From Pauljensenia sp. (lineage in GTDB: Bacteria > Actinomycetota > Actinomycetes > Actinomycetales > Actinomycetaceae), in contig JASBZF010000004.1 in NCBI GenBank assembly GCA_029983625.1, positions 1 to 40,551 of the forward strand: 40,551 bases of DNA, written 5' to 3'. Under the pieces are notes generated by a model that saw only the letters and a list, made by a program, of their open reading frames with translations, was not told the origin of the DNA and searched no databases. Positions within the stretch are counted from its first letter, which is position 1. Each line of letters opens with the position of its first letter. A program made the translations under genes and the position numbers. Positions 8,460 through 15,140 of the stretch are shown here, piece by piece.

Positions 8460-9671
8460 ATGCTCACGTGGATGACTGCGGGTGAATCGCACGGTCCCGC
8501 CCTCGTTGCTGTGATTGACGGTGTACCTTCCGGCGTGGAAATGAGTACCGCTGACCTGGAAGGTGCTTTGGCGCGCCGGAGGCTTGGCTACGGTCGTGGT
8601 GCCCGACAAAGCTTTGAACAAGACGAGGTGCGTATTCTTTCGGGAGTGCGTCACGGGTACACAATCGGATCGCCAATCGCGGTGGAAATCGCGAATTCGG
8701 AATGGCCGAAGTGGGAAACGGTGATGGCAGCAGATCCTGTTGATCCTGCGGATCTGCTCATTGATGCGGGGAAGGGGGATGAGCGTGAAATTGCCCGTAA
8801 TCGTCCGCTGACGTGCCCTCGTCCCGGTCACGCTGATCTTGCGGGGATGCTGTCTTACGATCTTCCCGAGGTACGCCCAGTTCTGGAACGGGCGAGTGCT
8901 CGCGAAACTGCGGCTCGGGTTGCACTGGGCGCAATCGCTGAGGCGATCCTCAAACAGGTGGGGGGAATTGAACTGGTCGCGCATGTGGTGGCGGTCGGTC
9001 CGGTACACGCTGAGGGCACAGCACTTCCGCGCCCATGTGATACTGCTCGGCTTGACGCAGCGAGGATGCGGGCTCTTGATCCGTCAACGGATCAGCTTTT
9101 TGTTGAGCGTGTGGATGAGGCGAAAGCTCAGGGCGACACGATTGGGGGTGTCGTCGAGGTCGTTGCCTGGGGAGTGCCCATTGGATTGGGGTCGCATGTT
9201 TCAGCTGCACGCCGCTTGGATGCGAGGATCGCTCAGGCGATCATGTCAATTCAGTCAGTGAAGGGCGTTGAAATTGGAGATGGTTTTGCGCAGGCGAGTG
9301 TGCTCGGTTCGCAAGCGCACGATGAGATTGTGAAGAACGCCGAGGGGACGCTTTGTCGCCTTTCTAATCGGGCGGGCGGAATCGAGGGCGGTACTTCCAA
9401 TGGGGAAGCGATCGTGGTGCGTGCGGCTTTCAAACCCATTTCGACGCTTGTCCATGCCCTACGCAGCGTGGATCTGGCCACGGGTGAGGAAGCGCGTGGT
9501 TTGCATCAACGTTCAGACACCTGTCAATTGGTTCCCGGTGCGCTTATTGCGCAGGCAGAACTTGCTTTGGTTTTAGCTGACGCTCTTTTCGCACATGCGG
9601 GAGGGCGTTCTGTCGCTGAGATGAAACGTAACTTGGAGGCTTATGTGAAACGTGTGGCGGAGCGCATATGA
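8460..9671 (+). CDS. aroC: Chorismate synthase
   Basis: Converts 5-enolpyruvylshikimate 3-phosphate to chorismate with reduced FMN. The 403 aa begin MLTWMTAGESHGPALVA, the family N-terminal signature. GYGRGARQSFEQDEV, RPGHADLAG and RASARETAARVALG follow, and the C-terminal RSDTCQLVPG is also conserved. No clear ribosome binding site precedes the ATG. A GACACT sequence 6 nt upstream could be a poor -10 in leaderless geometry. It is the first gene of an aromatic amino acid cluster and overlaps the aroK-aroB fusion by 4 nt. Confidence 0.96.
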   Translation: MLTWMTAGESHGPALVAVIDGVPSGVEMSTADLEGALARRRLGYGRGARQSFEQDEVRILSGVRHGYTIGSPIAVEIANSEWPKWETVMAADPVDPADLLIDAGKGDEREIARNRPLTCPRPGHADLAGMLSYDLPEVRPVLERASARETAARVALGAIAEAILKQVGGIELVAHVVAVGPVHAEGTALPRPCDTARLDAARMRALDPSTDQLFVERVDEAKAQGDTIGGVVEVVAWGVPIGLGSHVSAARRLDARIAQAIMSIQSVKGVEIGDGFAQASVLGSQAHDEIVKNAEGTLCRLSNRAGGIEGGTSNGEAIVVRAAFKPISTLVHALRSVDLATGEEARGLHQRSDTCQLVPGALIAQAELALVLADALFAHAGGRSVAEMKRNLEAYVKRVAERI

Positions 9672-11257
9672 GGGGCTTAGAACTGCCGATTGTGTTGACG
9701 GGCCTGCCCGGTGCGGGAAAATCAAAGGTCGGGCGGCTCCTCGCAAGAATGCTCAGTGTGGAGCACGTGGATACGGATGATCTCATCGTGGCTGAAGCGG
9801 GGATGGGGATCACTCAGATATTCGATGAGGAAGGAGAAGAGGCTTTCCGGGTCCGGGAGCTGCGGGCGGTTGAAAAGGCCCTGTCACAACATGCGGTCAT
9901 TTCTTTGGGAGGAGGGGCCCTTGGGACTGCCCGTGTGCGTGAACTCCTCGCTCACGTCAGTGTCGTGACGATCGATGTTGAGCACGATGAGCTGTGTCGG
10001 CGCCTGATGCACACCTCGGATCGCCCACTTTTGCGTGAAGATCTTAAGGGAGTGCTCCGGCGTTTACGCAAGGAACGTGAGCCGTATTATCGTGAAGTTG
10101 AGACGCTTCGAGTCTGTTCAGATTCTGGGCCTGCTGACAAGGTGGCGGAAAAGATTTTCCACATGGTGGAAGGCGTGTTTACACGTGTCACCCTCGGGGG
10201 TGAAACCTCTTGCGATGTGCTGATCGGACGTTCTCTTTCGTCGCGTTTGATTTGTGAAGCATTGCGAGCGGAGGCGACGCGCGTACTGGTCGTTCATGCT
10301 CCTGAGTTGGAAGAGTCCGCTCAGGCTTTAGCTGCGGATCTGTGTGCAGAAGGATTGCAGGTATGTCTTCGCTCACATGTGCGAGGTGAAGCAGCCAAGT
10401 CCTTAGAAAGCGTTGAAGCTTTGTGGGAGCTTGCGGGCGACTTCAAACTCGGACGAGCCGATGCCATCATCGCTTTAGGGGGTGGGGCGACGACGGATAT
10501 GGCGGGATTTGTCGCTGCAACCTGGTTGAGGGGTATTGATTTCTTCTCCATTCCTACGACTGTGCTTGCGATGGTCGATGCGGCGATCGGAGGGAAGACC
10601 GGTATTAATTCTTCTGCGGGGAAGAATCTCATCGGTTCTTTCCATCCTGCGCGCCGTGTCTTGTGTGACATGAAATATTTGGAAACCTTACCTGAAGCCG
10701 AGTTTCGTGCGGGCTTAGGTGAGGTGGTGAAATGTGGTTTGATCGCAGATCAGAGGATTCTTCAGGTGATCGAGGACGCCGATGAGGAGGCTCTGATTGA
10801 TCCTTTATCTTTCGAGGTTATTGAGCTGATTGGCCGTGCCATCGCCGTTAAAGCGAAGGTGGTGTCCGCAGATCTGAAGGAATCGGGTCTGCGGGAAATC
10901 CTGAATTATGGTCATACTTTCGCTCATGCGGTTGAACGCTGCGAGAACTACACGATACGCCACGGTGAGGCGGTTGCGATTGGCTGCGTTTTTGCCGCTC
11001 GACTTGCCCAGCTCAAGGGGATGCTCACTTTTGCCGAGGTTGAGCGGCATGTGAAGGCTTTTGAGAAAGTGGGATTGGAGACGACCTACTCTGGGGCTTG
11101 TCTTGCTGATCTGACGGATGTCATGCTCTCAGATAAAAAAGTGCGGGCCGGTGCGTTGCGTTTCGTGTTGCTTGATGGAATCGCTCATCCTGTCAGAGTG
11201 AAGATCGATCCCAGTGAGCTGAGGGTACCTGCATCACAGATCGGGGTGCCAGAGTGA
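9668..11257 (+). CDS. aroKB: Fused shikimate kinase / 3-dehydroquinate synthase
   Basis: The 529-aa protein joins two shikimate pathway enzymes. Residues 1 to about 165 are shikimate kinase: Walker A GLPGAGKS (12-19), DTDD (35-38), FRVRE, SLGGGALG and RPLLRED are all intact. Residues about 172-529 are 3-dehydroquinate synthase: IALGGGATTDMAG binds NAD, AIGGKTGINSSAGKNLIG binds substrate, GLGEVVKCG follows, and NYGHTFAHAVE carries zinc-binding histidine. In many actinobacteria aroK and aroB are adjacent separate genes. Here there is no stop between them, so this is a true fusion. It overlaps aroC by 4 nt and the next kinase-like gene by 4 nt (GTGA). Confidence 0.95.
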   Translation: MRGLELPIVLTGLPGAGKSKVGRLLARMLSVEHVDTDDLIVAEAGMGITQIFDEEGEEAFRVRELRAVEKALSQHAVISLGGGALGTARVRELLAHVSVVTIDVEHDELCRRLMHTSDRPLLREDLKGVLRRLRKEREPYYREVETLRVCSDSGPADKVAEKIFHMVEGVFTRVTLGGETSCDVLIGRSLSSRLICEALRAEATRVLVVHAPELEESAQALAADLCAEGLQVCLRSHVRGEAAKSLESVEALWELAGDFKLGRADAIIALGGGATTDMAGFVAATWLRGIDFFSIPTTVLAMVDAAIGGKTGINSSAGKNLIGSFHPARRVLCDMKYLETLPEAEFRAGLGEVVKCGLIADQRILQVIEDADEEALIDPLSFEVIELIGRAIAVKAKVVSADLKESGLREILNYGHTFAHAVERCENYTIRHGEAVAIGCVFAARLAQLKGMLTFAEVERHVKAFEKVGLETTYSGACLADLTDVMLSDKKVRAGALRFVLLDGIAHPVRVKIDPSELRVPASQIGVPE

Positions 11258-11829
11258 GTGGCGTTCCGAAAATCGTGCTGCTTGGGGTGTCTGGGTCAGG
11301 GAAGACGAGCGTAGGCAAGATTCTTGCACAGCGCTGCGACCTTGCTTTTCTTGATGCTGACGATCTGGTTGCCCAGCAGTCGGGGGTGTCTTTGGCTGAT
11401 CTCATTATCGCTCAGGATCCGCAGCTGGAGCACAGACGAAGGTCAGCTGCACTTCGTGCGCTTGCTTCTTCGGGGACGATTGTGGCTCTCGGTGCGAGCC
11501 AGATCGAGGATATCGAGATCCTTCATGCGCTTCATCTGGCTAAAAAACGGGGAAGTTTCCTTGTGGAACTTCTTGCTGATACCGCTGAGGTTGTCCGTCG
11601 TATGGGGTTGAATCGTCCACGTTCGGTGGGGCTTGGGGCGCCGAGGGCGATGCTGAGCACAATGATCGCTGCTCTTCATGAACGCTATGCGGATGTGGTG
11701 GATTCGTCAGTGCAAACGGAGGGGATGACTCCCGCCCTCGTGGCTGATCGCGTGCTGGAGGAGTGTAGAATAGCGGGCGGATTCTTTGAACACACGAGAT
11801 TGAGGTGTACCTGTGGCAACGACGAATGA
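11254..11829 (+). CDS. Degenerate second shikimate kinase-like protein
   Basis: A 191-aa P-loop kinase-like protein starting at GTG. Walker A GVSGSGKTS and a DADD motif align with shikimate kinase. The Gly-rich shikimate-binding segment reads IVALGAS instead of a GGG loop. The RPLL lid segment is replaced by NRPRSVGLG, and the FRxxE motif by a cluster EHRRRSAAL. ATP binding is plausible, but shikimate is probably not the substrate or activity is lost. The adjacent fusion protein already supplies an intact kinase domain. The last residues (CTCGNDE) overlap the efp start by 17 nt, and a -10 for efp lies inside this gene. It may be a gluconate-kinase-like or regulatory relative; the function is unknown. 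Confidence 0.75.
   Translation: MSGVPKIVLLGVSGSGKTSVGKILAQRCDLAFLDADDLVAQQSGVSLADLIIAQDPQLEHRRRSAALRALASSGTIVALGASQIEDIEILHALHLAKKRGSFLVELLADTAEVVRRMGLNRPRSVGLGAPRAMLSTMIAALHERYADVVDSSVQTEGMTPALVADRVLEECRIAGGFFEHTRLRCTCGNDE
11766..11771 (+). promoter_or_regulatory. Candidate -10 box for efp
   Basis: TAGAAT inside the 3' end of the preceding gene, identical to the trmI -10 box. It would start a transcript near 11779 with a leader of about 34 nt containing the efp ribosome binding site GAGGT. No strong -35 is seen. Confidence 0.35.
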
Positions 11830-12376
11830 TCTGAAGAACGGCCTTGTGATGGTCATTGAAGGCCAGCTTTGGCAGGTCGTTGAGTTCCAGCACGTCAAGC
11901 CTGGAAAGGGTCCGGCTTTCGTGCGCACGAAGATCAAGAACGTCCTGTCTGGCAAGACTGTCGATAAGACTTTTAATGCCGGTATCAAGATTGAGACTGC
12001 GACTGTGGATCGCCGCGATATGACGTACCTGTACCAAGACGGTACCGATTATGTTTTCATGGATCAGTCCACCTACGAGCAGATCAATGTTCCGGCTGAA
12101 ACCGTTGGCGATGCGCGTCGTTTCATGGTTGAAAATCAGAATGCCATCGTTTCTTTGCATGACGGTAATGTTCTTTTTGTTGAGCTTCCCGCGACTGTGG
12201 TCCTGACGATTACTCACACCGAACCTGGTCTTCAGGGTGATCGTTCCTCTGCGGGCACGAAACCTGCGACGCTTGAAACTGGGTATGAGATCCAGGTGCC
12301 TCTTTTCATGGAAGAAGGCACTCGCGTCAAGGTCGATACTCGCGATGGTTCCTACTCTGGCCGCGTCACTGACTGA
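11813..12376 (+). CDS. efp: Elongation factor P
   Basis: EF-P relieves ribosome stalling at polyproline stretches. The 187-aa protein has the three-beta-domain length of the family. The tip loop reads P30-G31-K32-G33-P34. This PGKGP loop is the form described for an actinobacterial EF-P subfamily in which the lysine works without modification, so no EpmA or deoxyhypusine-type partner is needed. I chose GTG at 11813 because MATTNDLKNG matches the family and GAGGT lies 6-7 nt upstream. It is followed by nusB with a TGATG overlap. Confidence 0.96.
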   Translation: MATTNDLKNGLVMVIEGQLWQVVEFQHVKPGKGPAFVRTKIKNVLSGKTVDKTFNAGIKIETATVDRRDMTYLYQDGTDYVFMDQSTYEQINVPAETVGDARRFMVENQNAIVSLHDGNVLFVELPATVVLTITHTEPGLQGDRSSAGTKPATLETGYEIQVPLFMEEGTRVKVDTRDGSYSGRVTD

Positions 12377-13008
12377 TGTCGAAGTTCCGTTTTACTTCTC
12401 GAACGAAAGCGCGCAAACGCGCAGCTGATGTTGTCTTTGAGGCCGATCAGCGGGGGATGGGACGTAATCCTGAGGTTTTGCGCGATATTCTTCGTCAGCG
12501 TCGCGTGGTGACTGCCGCTCAGACACCTTTGCCCGAGTATTCAGTGCAGATCGTCGAGGGCGTAGCCGATCACCTGCGCAGGATTGATTCTCTTATTTCT
12601 GCCCGTGCGAAGGTTGCGGGTTTTGATCGGATTGCGGCGGTTGATCTGGCTGTGATGCGCGTGGCCGTGTGGGAGATGCTGGAAAACTCCGAGGATGTGC
12701 CGGCGGTGATTGCGATTGACGAGGCTATTTCGATCGTGAAATCTCTTTCGACACACTCGGCTCCTTCCTTCGTGAATGCGGTCCTTGATGCGATCCGTAA
12801 GGATATTGAAGCTCCCGCCTGGTCTCGTAGATCAGCTGAAAGCGAGGATACTGCATCTGATCGTGACAAGCGCTTTGCAGAAGAAGATTTCGAGGACAGT
12901 GCTGAGATGCCCCTGACGGAAACGAGCGTGGCAATGCGCGAAGACATGTCGATGGACATGTCGGTCGAGGATCTTGAAGAGTTGGACGAGCTGCTCGGAG
13001 AGTACTGA
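12376..13008 (+). CDS. nusB: Transcription antitermination factor NusB with acidic C-terminal extension
   Basis: NusB binds boxA RNA with NusE (S10) in rRNA antitermination. The NusB domain covers residues 1 to about 137: a basic N-terminus, then ALQ-like helix ADVVFEADQRG, YSVQIVEGVADH, DRIAAVDLAVMRVAVWEML and AIDEAISIVKSLS, and VNAVLDAIRK. NusB is usually 130-160 aa. Here about 70 more residues follow, very acidic and methionine-rich (MREDMSMDMSVEDLEELDELL). This tail is probably disordered apart from a short acidic helix at the end. The start ATG overlaps the efp stop. It is the last gene before the AT-richer cassette. Confidence 0.93.
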   Translation: MSKFRFTSRTKARKRAADVVFEADQRGMGRNPEVLRDILRQRRVVTAAQTPLPEYSVQIVEGVADHLRRIDSLISARAKVAGFDRIAAVDLAVMRVAVWEMLENSEDVPAVIAIDEAISIVKSLSTHSAPSFVNAVLDAIRKDIEAPAWSRRSAESEDTASDRDKRFAEEDFEDSAEMPLTETSVAMREDMSMDMSVEDLEELDELLGEY

Positions 13009-13136
13009 TGAGGAAGCTGGCGCCCCTCGCATAGCTCTTGAGCTGGGGTCCATCTTCCAGGTGATCGCACGCTGGCATCTCCAGCGTTGAAAGATGTGTT
13101 CAATGTATGCCAGGTGCATGACAGTATCTTGAAGTA
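13009..13136. other. Intergenic region after nusB with small hairpin
   Basis: No gene is seen. A 7-bp stem with 5-nt loop lies at 13069-13087 (ACGCTGG pairs with CCAGCGT) but no U-run follows, so it is at best a weak terminator of the aro-efp-nusB transcript. The upstream AGCTC/GAGCT pair near 13033-13044 is a minor second hairpin. Confidence 0.4.
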
Positions 13137-13165
13137 TTGACATGTGTCATATTGGGGCGTAGATT
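13137..13165 (+). promoter_or_regulatory. Promoter of the secreted-protein/lipoprotein cassette
   Basis: TTGACA (13137-13142, perfect -35) is followed by a 17-nt spacer and TAGATT (13160-13165), the strongest sigma-70-like promoter in the window. The start site would be near 13172, giving a leader of about 58 nt. The -35 overlaps a TGACA-TG-TGTCA inverted pair (13138-13149), and another ATGACA lies at 13118-13123, so a repressor or activator could bind here. Confidence 0.7.
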
Positions 13166-13230
13166 GCAAGTGAGTCCAGTGTCGGATTCACACAGGTACG
13201 CCTGTTATCTCTTTCTCGAAGGAAACTTCA

Positions 13231-13599
13231 ATGAAGAAGTCACCTGTCGCTATCGTCGCAACTCTTGTTCTCGTCTCCGCTCCGCTGTTTGCATCTTCTG
13301 CTGTGGCAGCATCGAATGGTTGTTACAGTACAGCAATAAAGAATGGTCATGCGTTTGCTTCTTACTGTCCAGCCTCTGCCCCATATGCTCATCAGGGGTT
13401 TGCTGATCTGTGGTTCACATCTGGATACTCCAAATACGGTGTAGGTACTGCCATCGCATATCAGGGACAGGAATGGGTTGAAAGTGGCTATTACTACGGT
13501 GGAACAGTGAGTGACTCGGCACTGGCAGAAGCTGTACTGAGGAGAAACTGTGGAATCGTCGGTGGGAAGGGAATCTTTTTCTTCCCACCGACGAGATAG
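13231..13599 (+). CDS. Small secreted protein of unknown function
   Basis: A 122-aa protein that I do not recognise. It has a clear signal peptide: MKKSP, a hydrophobic core VAIVATLVLVSAPLF, and a probable cleavage after AVA near residues 26-27. The mature part (about 95 aa) has three cysteines (31, 46, 107) and is rich in Tyr, Gly, Ser and Ala, with SGYSKYGVGTAIAY and ESGYYYGGTVSD. It ends in IFFFPPTR. The ribosome binding site AAGGA is 7 nt before the ATG. The gene is transcribed from its own promoter and followed 14 nt later by a lipoprotein gene. Its last codons form one arm of a 14-bp hairpin. A bacteriocin-like or cell-surface role is possible from size and export signal, but nothing in the sequence proves it. 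Base composition is more AT-rich than in neighbours. Confidence 0.75.
   Translation: MKKSPVAIVATLVLVSAPLFASSAVAASNGCYSTAIKNGHAFASYCPASAPYAHQGFADLWFTSGYSKYGVGTAIAYQGQEWVESGYYYGGTVSDSALAEAVLRRNCGIVGGKGIFFFPPTR
13556..13594 (+). other. 14-bp perfect hairpin at the end of the secreted-protein gene
   Basis: TCGTCGGTGGGAAG (13556-13569) pairs perfectly with CTTCCCACCGACGA (13581-13594) across an 11-nt loop. It overlaps the last codons of the secreted-protein gene; the stop TAG is at 13597-13599. The ribosome binding site of the lipoprotein gene lies about 10 nt downstream. No U-run follows, so it may be an mRNA stabiliser or partial attenuator setting the ratio of the two products. Confidence 0.7.
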
Positions 13600-13613
13600 A
13601 GGGTGGAGTGTAA

Positions 13614-14288
13614 ATGTTTGATCATGCATTGTTCAAAGGGTCTATTGTTCTTCTTGTTGCAGCGCTTTTATGTGGTTGTTCTCATAGTCAGGAGGTTGAT
13701 GCTTTTTCTCCTACAGGGCCTTGGGGTTCTGATATGAAGGAACTGATTGAAGCCTCTAAAGATCGCCCCTCTGCTTCTTTTGTTCAACAGGTGCTTCGTG
13801 ACAGTCAAATTAGTGATCAAGAAGTTCAAGAATCAGCTTTAAAACACGTTCAATGCATGATCGATTTAGGCTATCCTAATTTCCATGCAGATCCGATAAG
13901 GAATCGTCATGAATTAGGAAGTGATGTGCCGTTGAGTGATAAGGATTTAGACAAGGCGGTGAATGACGAGAAAACATGCAATCAGCAATCTTCTTACTTG
14001 AACTTGTCTTCCCTGTATTCGGTAATGAAAAAGAACCCTGAGAAGCAAGATGAAATGGACGTTACTGCCGCTTGTCTTGTGAAACTGAACGTGGTTGATC
14101 CAGCATATACGGGTACGGAGTATCGTAACGATCTTGAAAAATATCTCCGTGAACATGCGGACGCCAATAATCATGTATATTCGGATCCGGCTTTGGGGAT
14201 TCCTTTTATTGTCTCTCAAGAAGAAGGTCTTGAAGCAGCCTATGTGTGTCGCTCAGATCCTCAGTCAGTGCTCAAGGACACAAAATAA
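13614..14288 (+). CDS. Lipoprotein of unknown function, partner of the secreted protein
   Basis: A 224-aa protein with a lipoprotein signal: hydrophobic IVLLVAALL, then lipobox L19-C20-G21-C22, so Cys22 is predicted to be lipidated and the protein held outside the membrane. The mature part begins FSPTGPWGSDMKELIEAS and is mostly helical and charged. It has four cysteines (81, 122, 154, 212) that could form two disulfides, and motifs FVQQVLRDSQISDQE and HVQCMIDLGYPNF. I recall similar export-linked lipoproteins in other actinobacteria but cannot name a family. The ribosome binding site GGTGGAG precedes the ATG. Codon use is clearly AT-rich (many TTT, AAT, GAT, CAA), unlike the neighbours, which suggests recent transfer. 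It may anchor, process or give immunity to the secreted protein; this is inference. Confidence 0.7.
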   Translation: MFDHALFKGSIVLLVAALLCGCSHSQEVDAFSPTGPWGSDMKELIEASKDRPSASFVQQVLRDSQISDQEVQESALKHVQCMIDLGYPNFHADPIRNRHELGSDVPLSDKDLDKAVNDEKTCNQQSSYLNLSSLYSVMKKNPEKQDEMDVTAACLVKLNVVDPAYTGTEYRNDLEKYLREHADANNHVYSDPALGIPFIVSQEEGLEAAYVCRSDPQSVLKDTK

Positions 14289-14528
14289 TGTAGCAATTGT
14301 TTTAAAACACTCCTGATTGAAAACATCCCTGCTGCGCTTACGACGGTTTTCATTCTTGATATGCCTGCAGTGACGCTTAAAAATAAGTCCTGTGCGATTG
14401 CGCATTTATTTGACTTGTTGGCGTATCTTAGCATGTCCTGTTGTGATGAATGACTCATGACCCCAGGGTGCATCGGGCTTGAGGCAAGGGAGGGCATGAA
14501 AAGACGCTAAGCTGAGATACAGAAGCAT
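14289..14528. other. AT-rich intergenic region between the cassette and pyrR
   Basis: No gene is supported. It holds a perfect 12-bp palindrome TGTTTTAAAACA at 14298-14309 just after the lipoprotein stop. TGAAAAC (14318-14324) pairs with GTTTTCA (14346-14352) and might help termination. A possible promoter TTGATA (14356-14361) with AAAAAT 17 nt later (14379-14384) could serve pyrR with a long leader. None of these is decisive. Confidence 0.4.
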
Positions 14529-14563
14529 TCCTTTAAGGACCGTCCAGAGAGGCGGGGAAGGAG
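14529..14563 (+). promoter_or_regulatory. PyrR-binding leader element masking the pyrR ribosome binding site
   Basis: TCCAGAGAGGC (14543-14553) matches the conserved PyrR-binding loop. Inner stem pairs are CCG (14540-14542) with CGG (14553-14555), a bulged U, then CC with GG around the AGAGA loop. An outer pairing of TCCTT (14529-14533) with AAGGA (14558-14562) would cover the Shine-Dalgarno GGAAGGAG of pyrR. PyrR with UMP would stabilise the closed form and lower translation, as known for mycobacterial pyr leaders. No terminator hairpin is seen, so control is likely translational. Confidence 0.8.
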
Positions 14564-14569
14564 ATCCGC

Positions 14570-15139
14570 ATGGGATCAGTGCATTCATCTGCGGCGCGAG
14601 GCGCGAGCGGCAAAGAAGTACTCGACGCAGACGCTATTGCTCGTTCATTGACACGGATTGCCTACGAAATCATTGAACGTAATTCCGGAGCCGAAGATCT
14701 TGTCATTGCGGGCATCCCCACCAGGGGAGCGACACTTGCGCGACGCTTAGTGACTCGGATCGAAGAACTCGGCGCCGGCGCAGCCGGACTCGCCATCATC
14801 GACACAACGATGTACCGGGACGACTTGCAATCACAGCCCTTAAGAGTTCCCCAAGAGACACAGATCCCCGCTTCCGGGATTGACGCTCGCACCGTCGTCC
14901 TCGTCGATGATGTTCTCTACACGGGCAGAACCATCAAAGCCGCTCTCGACGCCCTGAGCGGCCTTGGACGACCGGCCGCTGTACAACTCGCAGTCCTCGT
15001 GGATCGCGGCCACCGTGAACTCCCGATCCGCCCCGACTTCATTGGGAAAAACCTCCCCACATCGCGTCATGAAACCGTGAAGATTCTGCTGAAAGAAACA
15101 GACGGTCGCGATGCAGTCCTGCTCGGAAAGAAGGACTGA
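14570..15139 (+). CDS. pyrR: Pyr operon regulator / uracil phosphoribosyltransferase PyrR
   Basis: PyrR binds the pyr mRNA leader when UMP is high and also has weak uracil phosphoribosyltransferase activity. The 189 aa include VLVDDVLYTGRTIKAALDAL, the PRPP-binding loop, and VDRGHRELPIRPDFIGKNLPT, the conserved PyrR C-terminal segment. The family is usually about 180 aa. GGAAGGAG lies 6 nt before the ATG and is part of the PyrR-responsive leader. First gene of pyrR-pyrB-pyrC-carA-carB-pyrF. Confidence 0.95.
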   Translation: MGSVHSSAARGASGKEVLDADAIARSLTRIAYEIIERNSGAEDLVIAGIPTRGATLARRLVTRIEELGAGAAGLAIIDTTMYRDDLQSQPLRVPQETQIPASGIDARTVVLVDDVLYTGRTIKAALDALSGLGRPAAVQLAVLVDRGHRELPIRPDFIGKNLPTSRHETVKILLKETDGRDAVLLGKKD

Positions 15140-15140
15140 C

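Noticed and set aside
13069..13087. Intrinsic terminator after nusB
   Set aside because: The 7-bp stem has no U-run; it is recorded only as a hairpin.
13420..13460. KYGVG in the secreted protein as a pediocin-type YGNGV bacteriocin signature
   Set aside because: The motif is not at the mature N-terminus and the paired cysteines of class IIa bacteriocins are missing.
13231..13599. Assignment of the secreted protein to the lactococcin 972 family
   Set aside because: Size and export signal are similar, but I see no convincing family motif and no accompanying ABC transporter genes.
15111..15140. Earlier in-frame start for pyrB
   Set aside because: It would overlap pyrR and add residues unlike the family; the ATG at 15141 has AAGGA at good distance.
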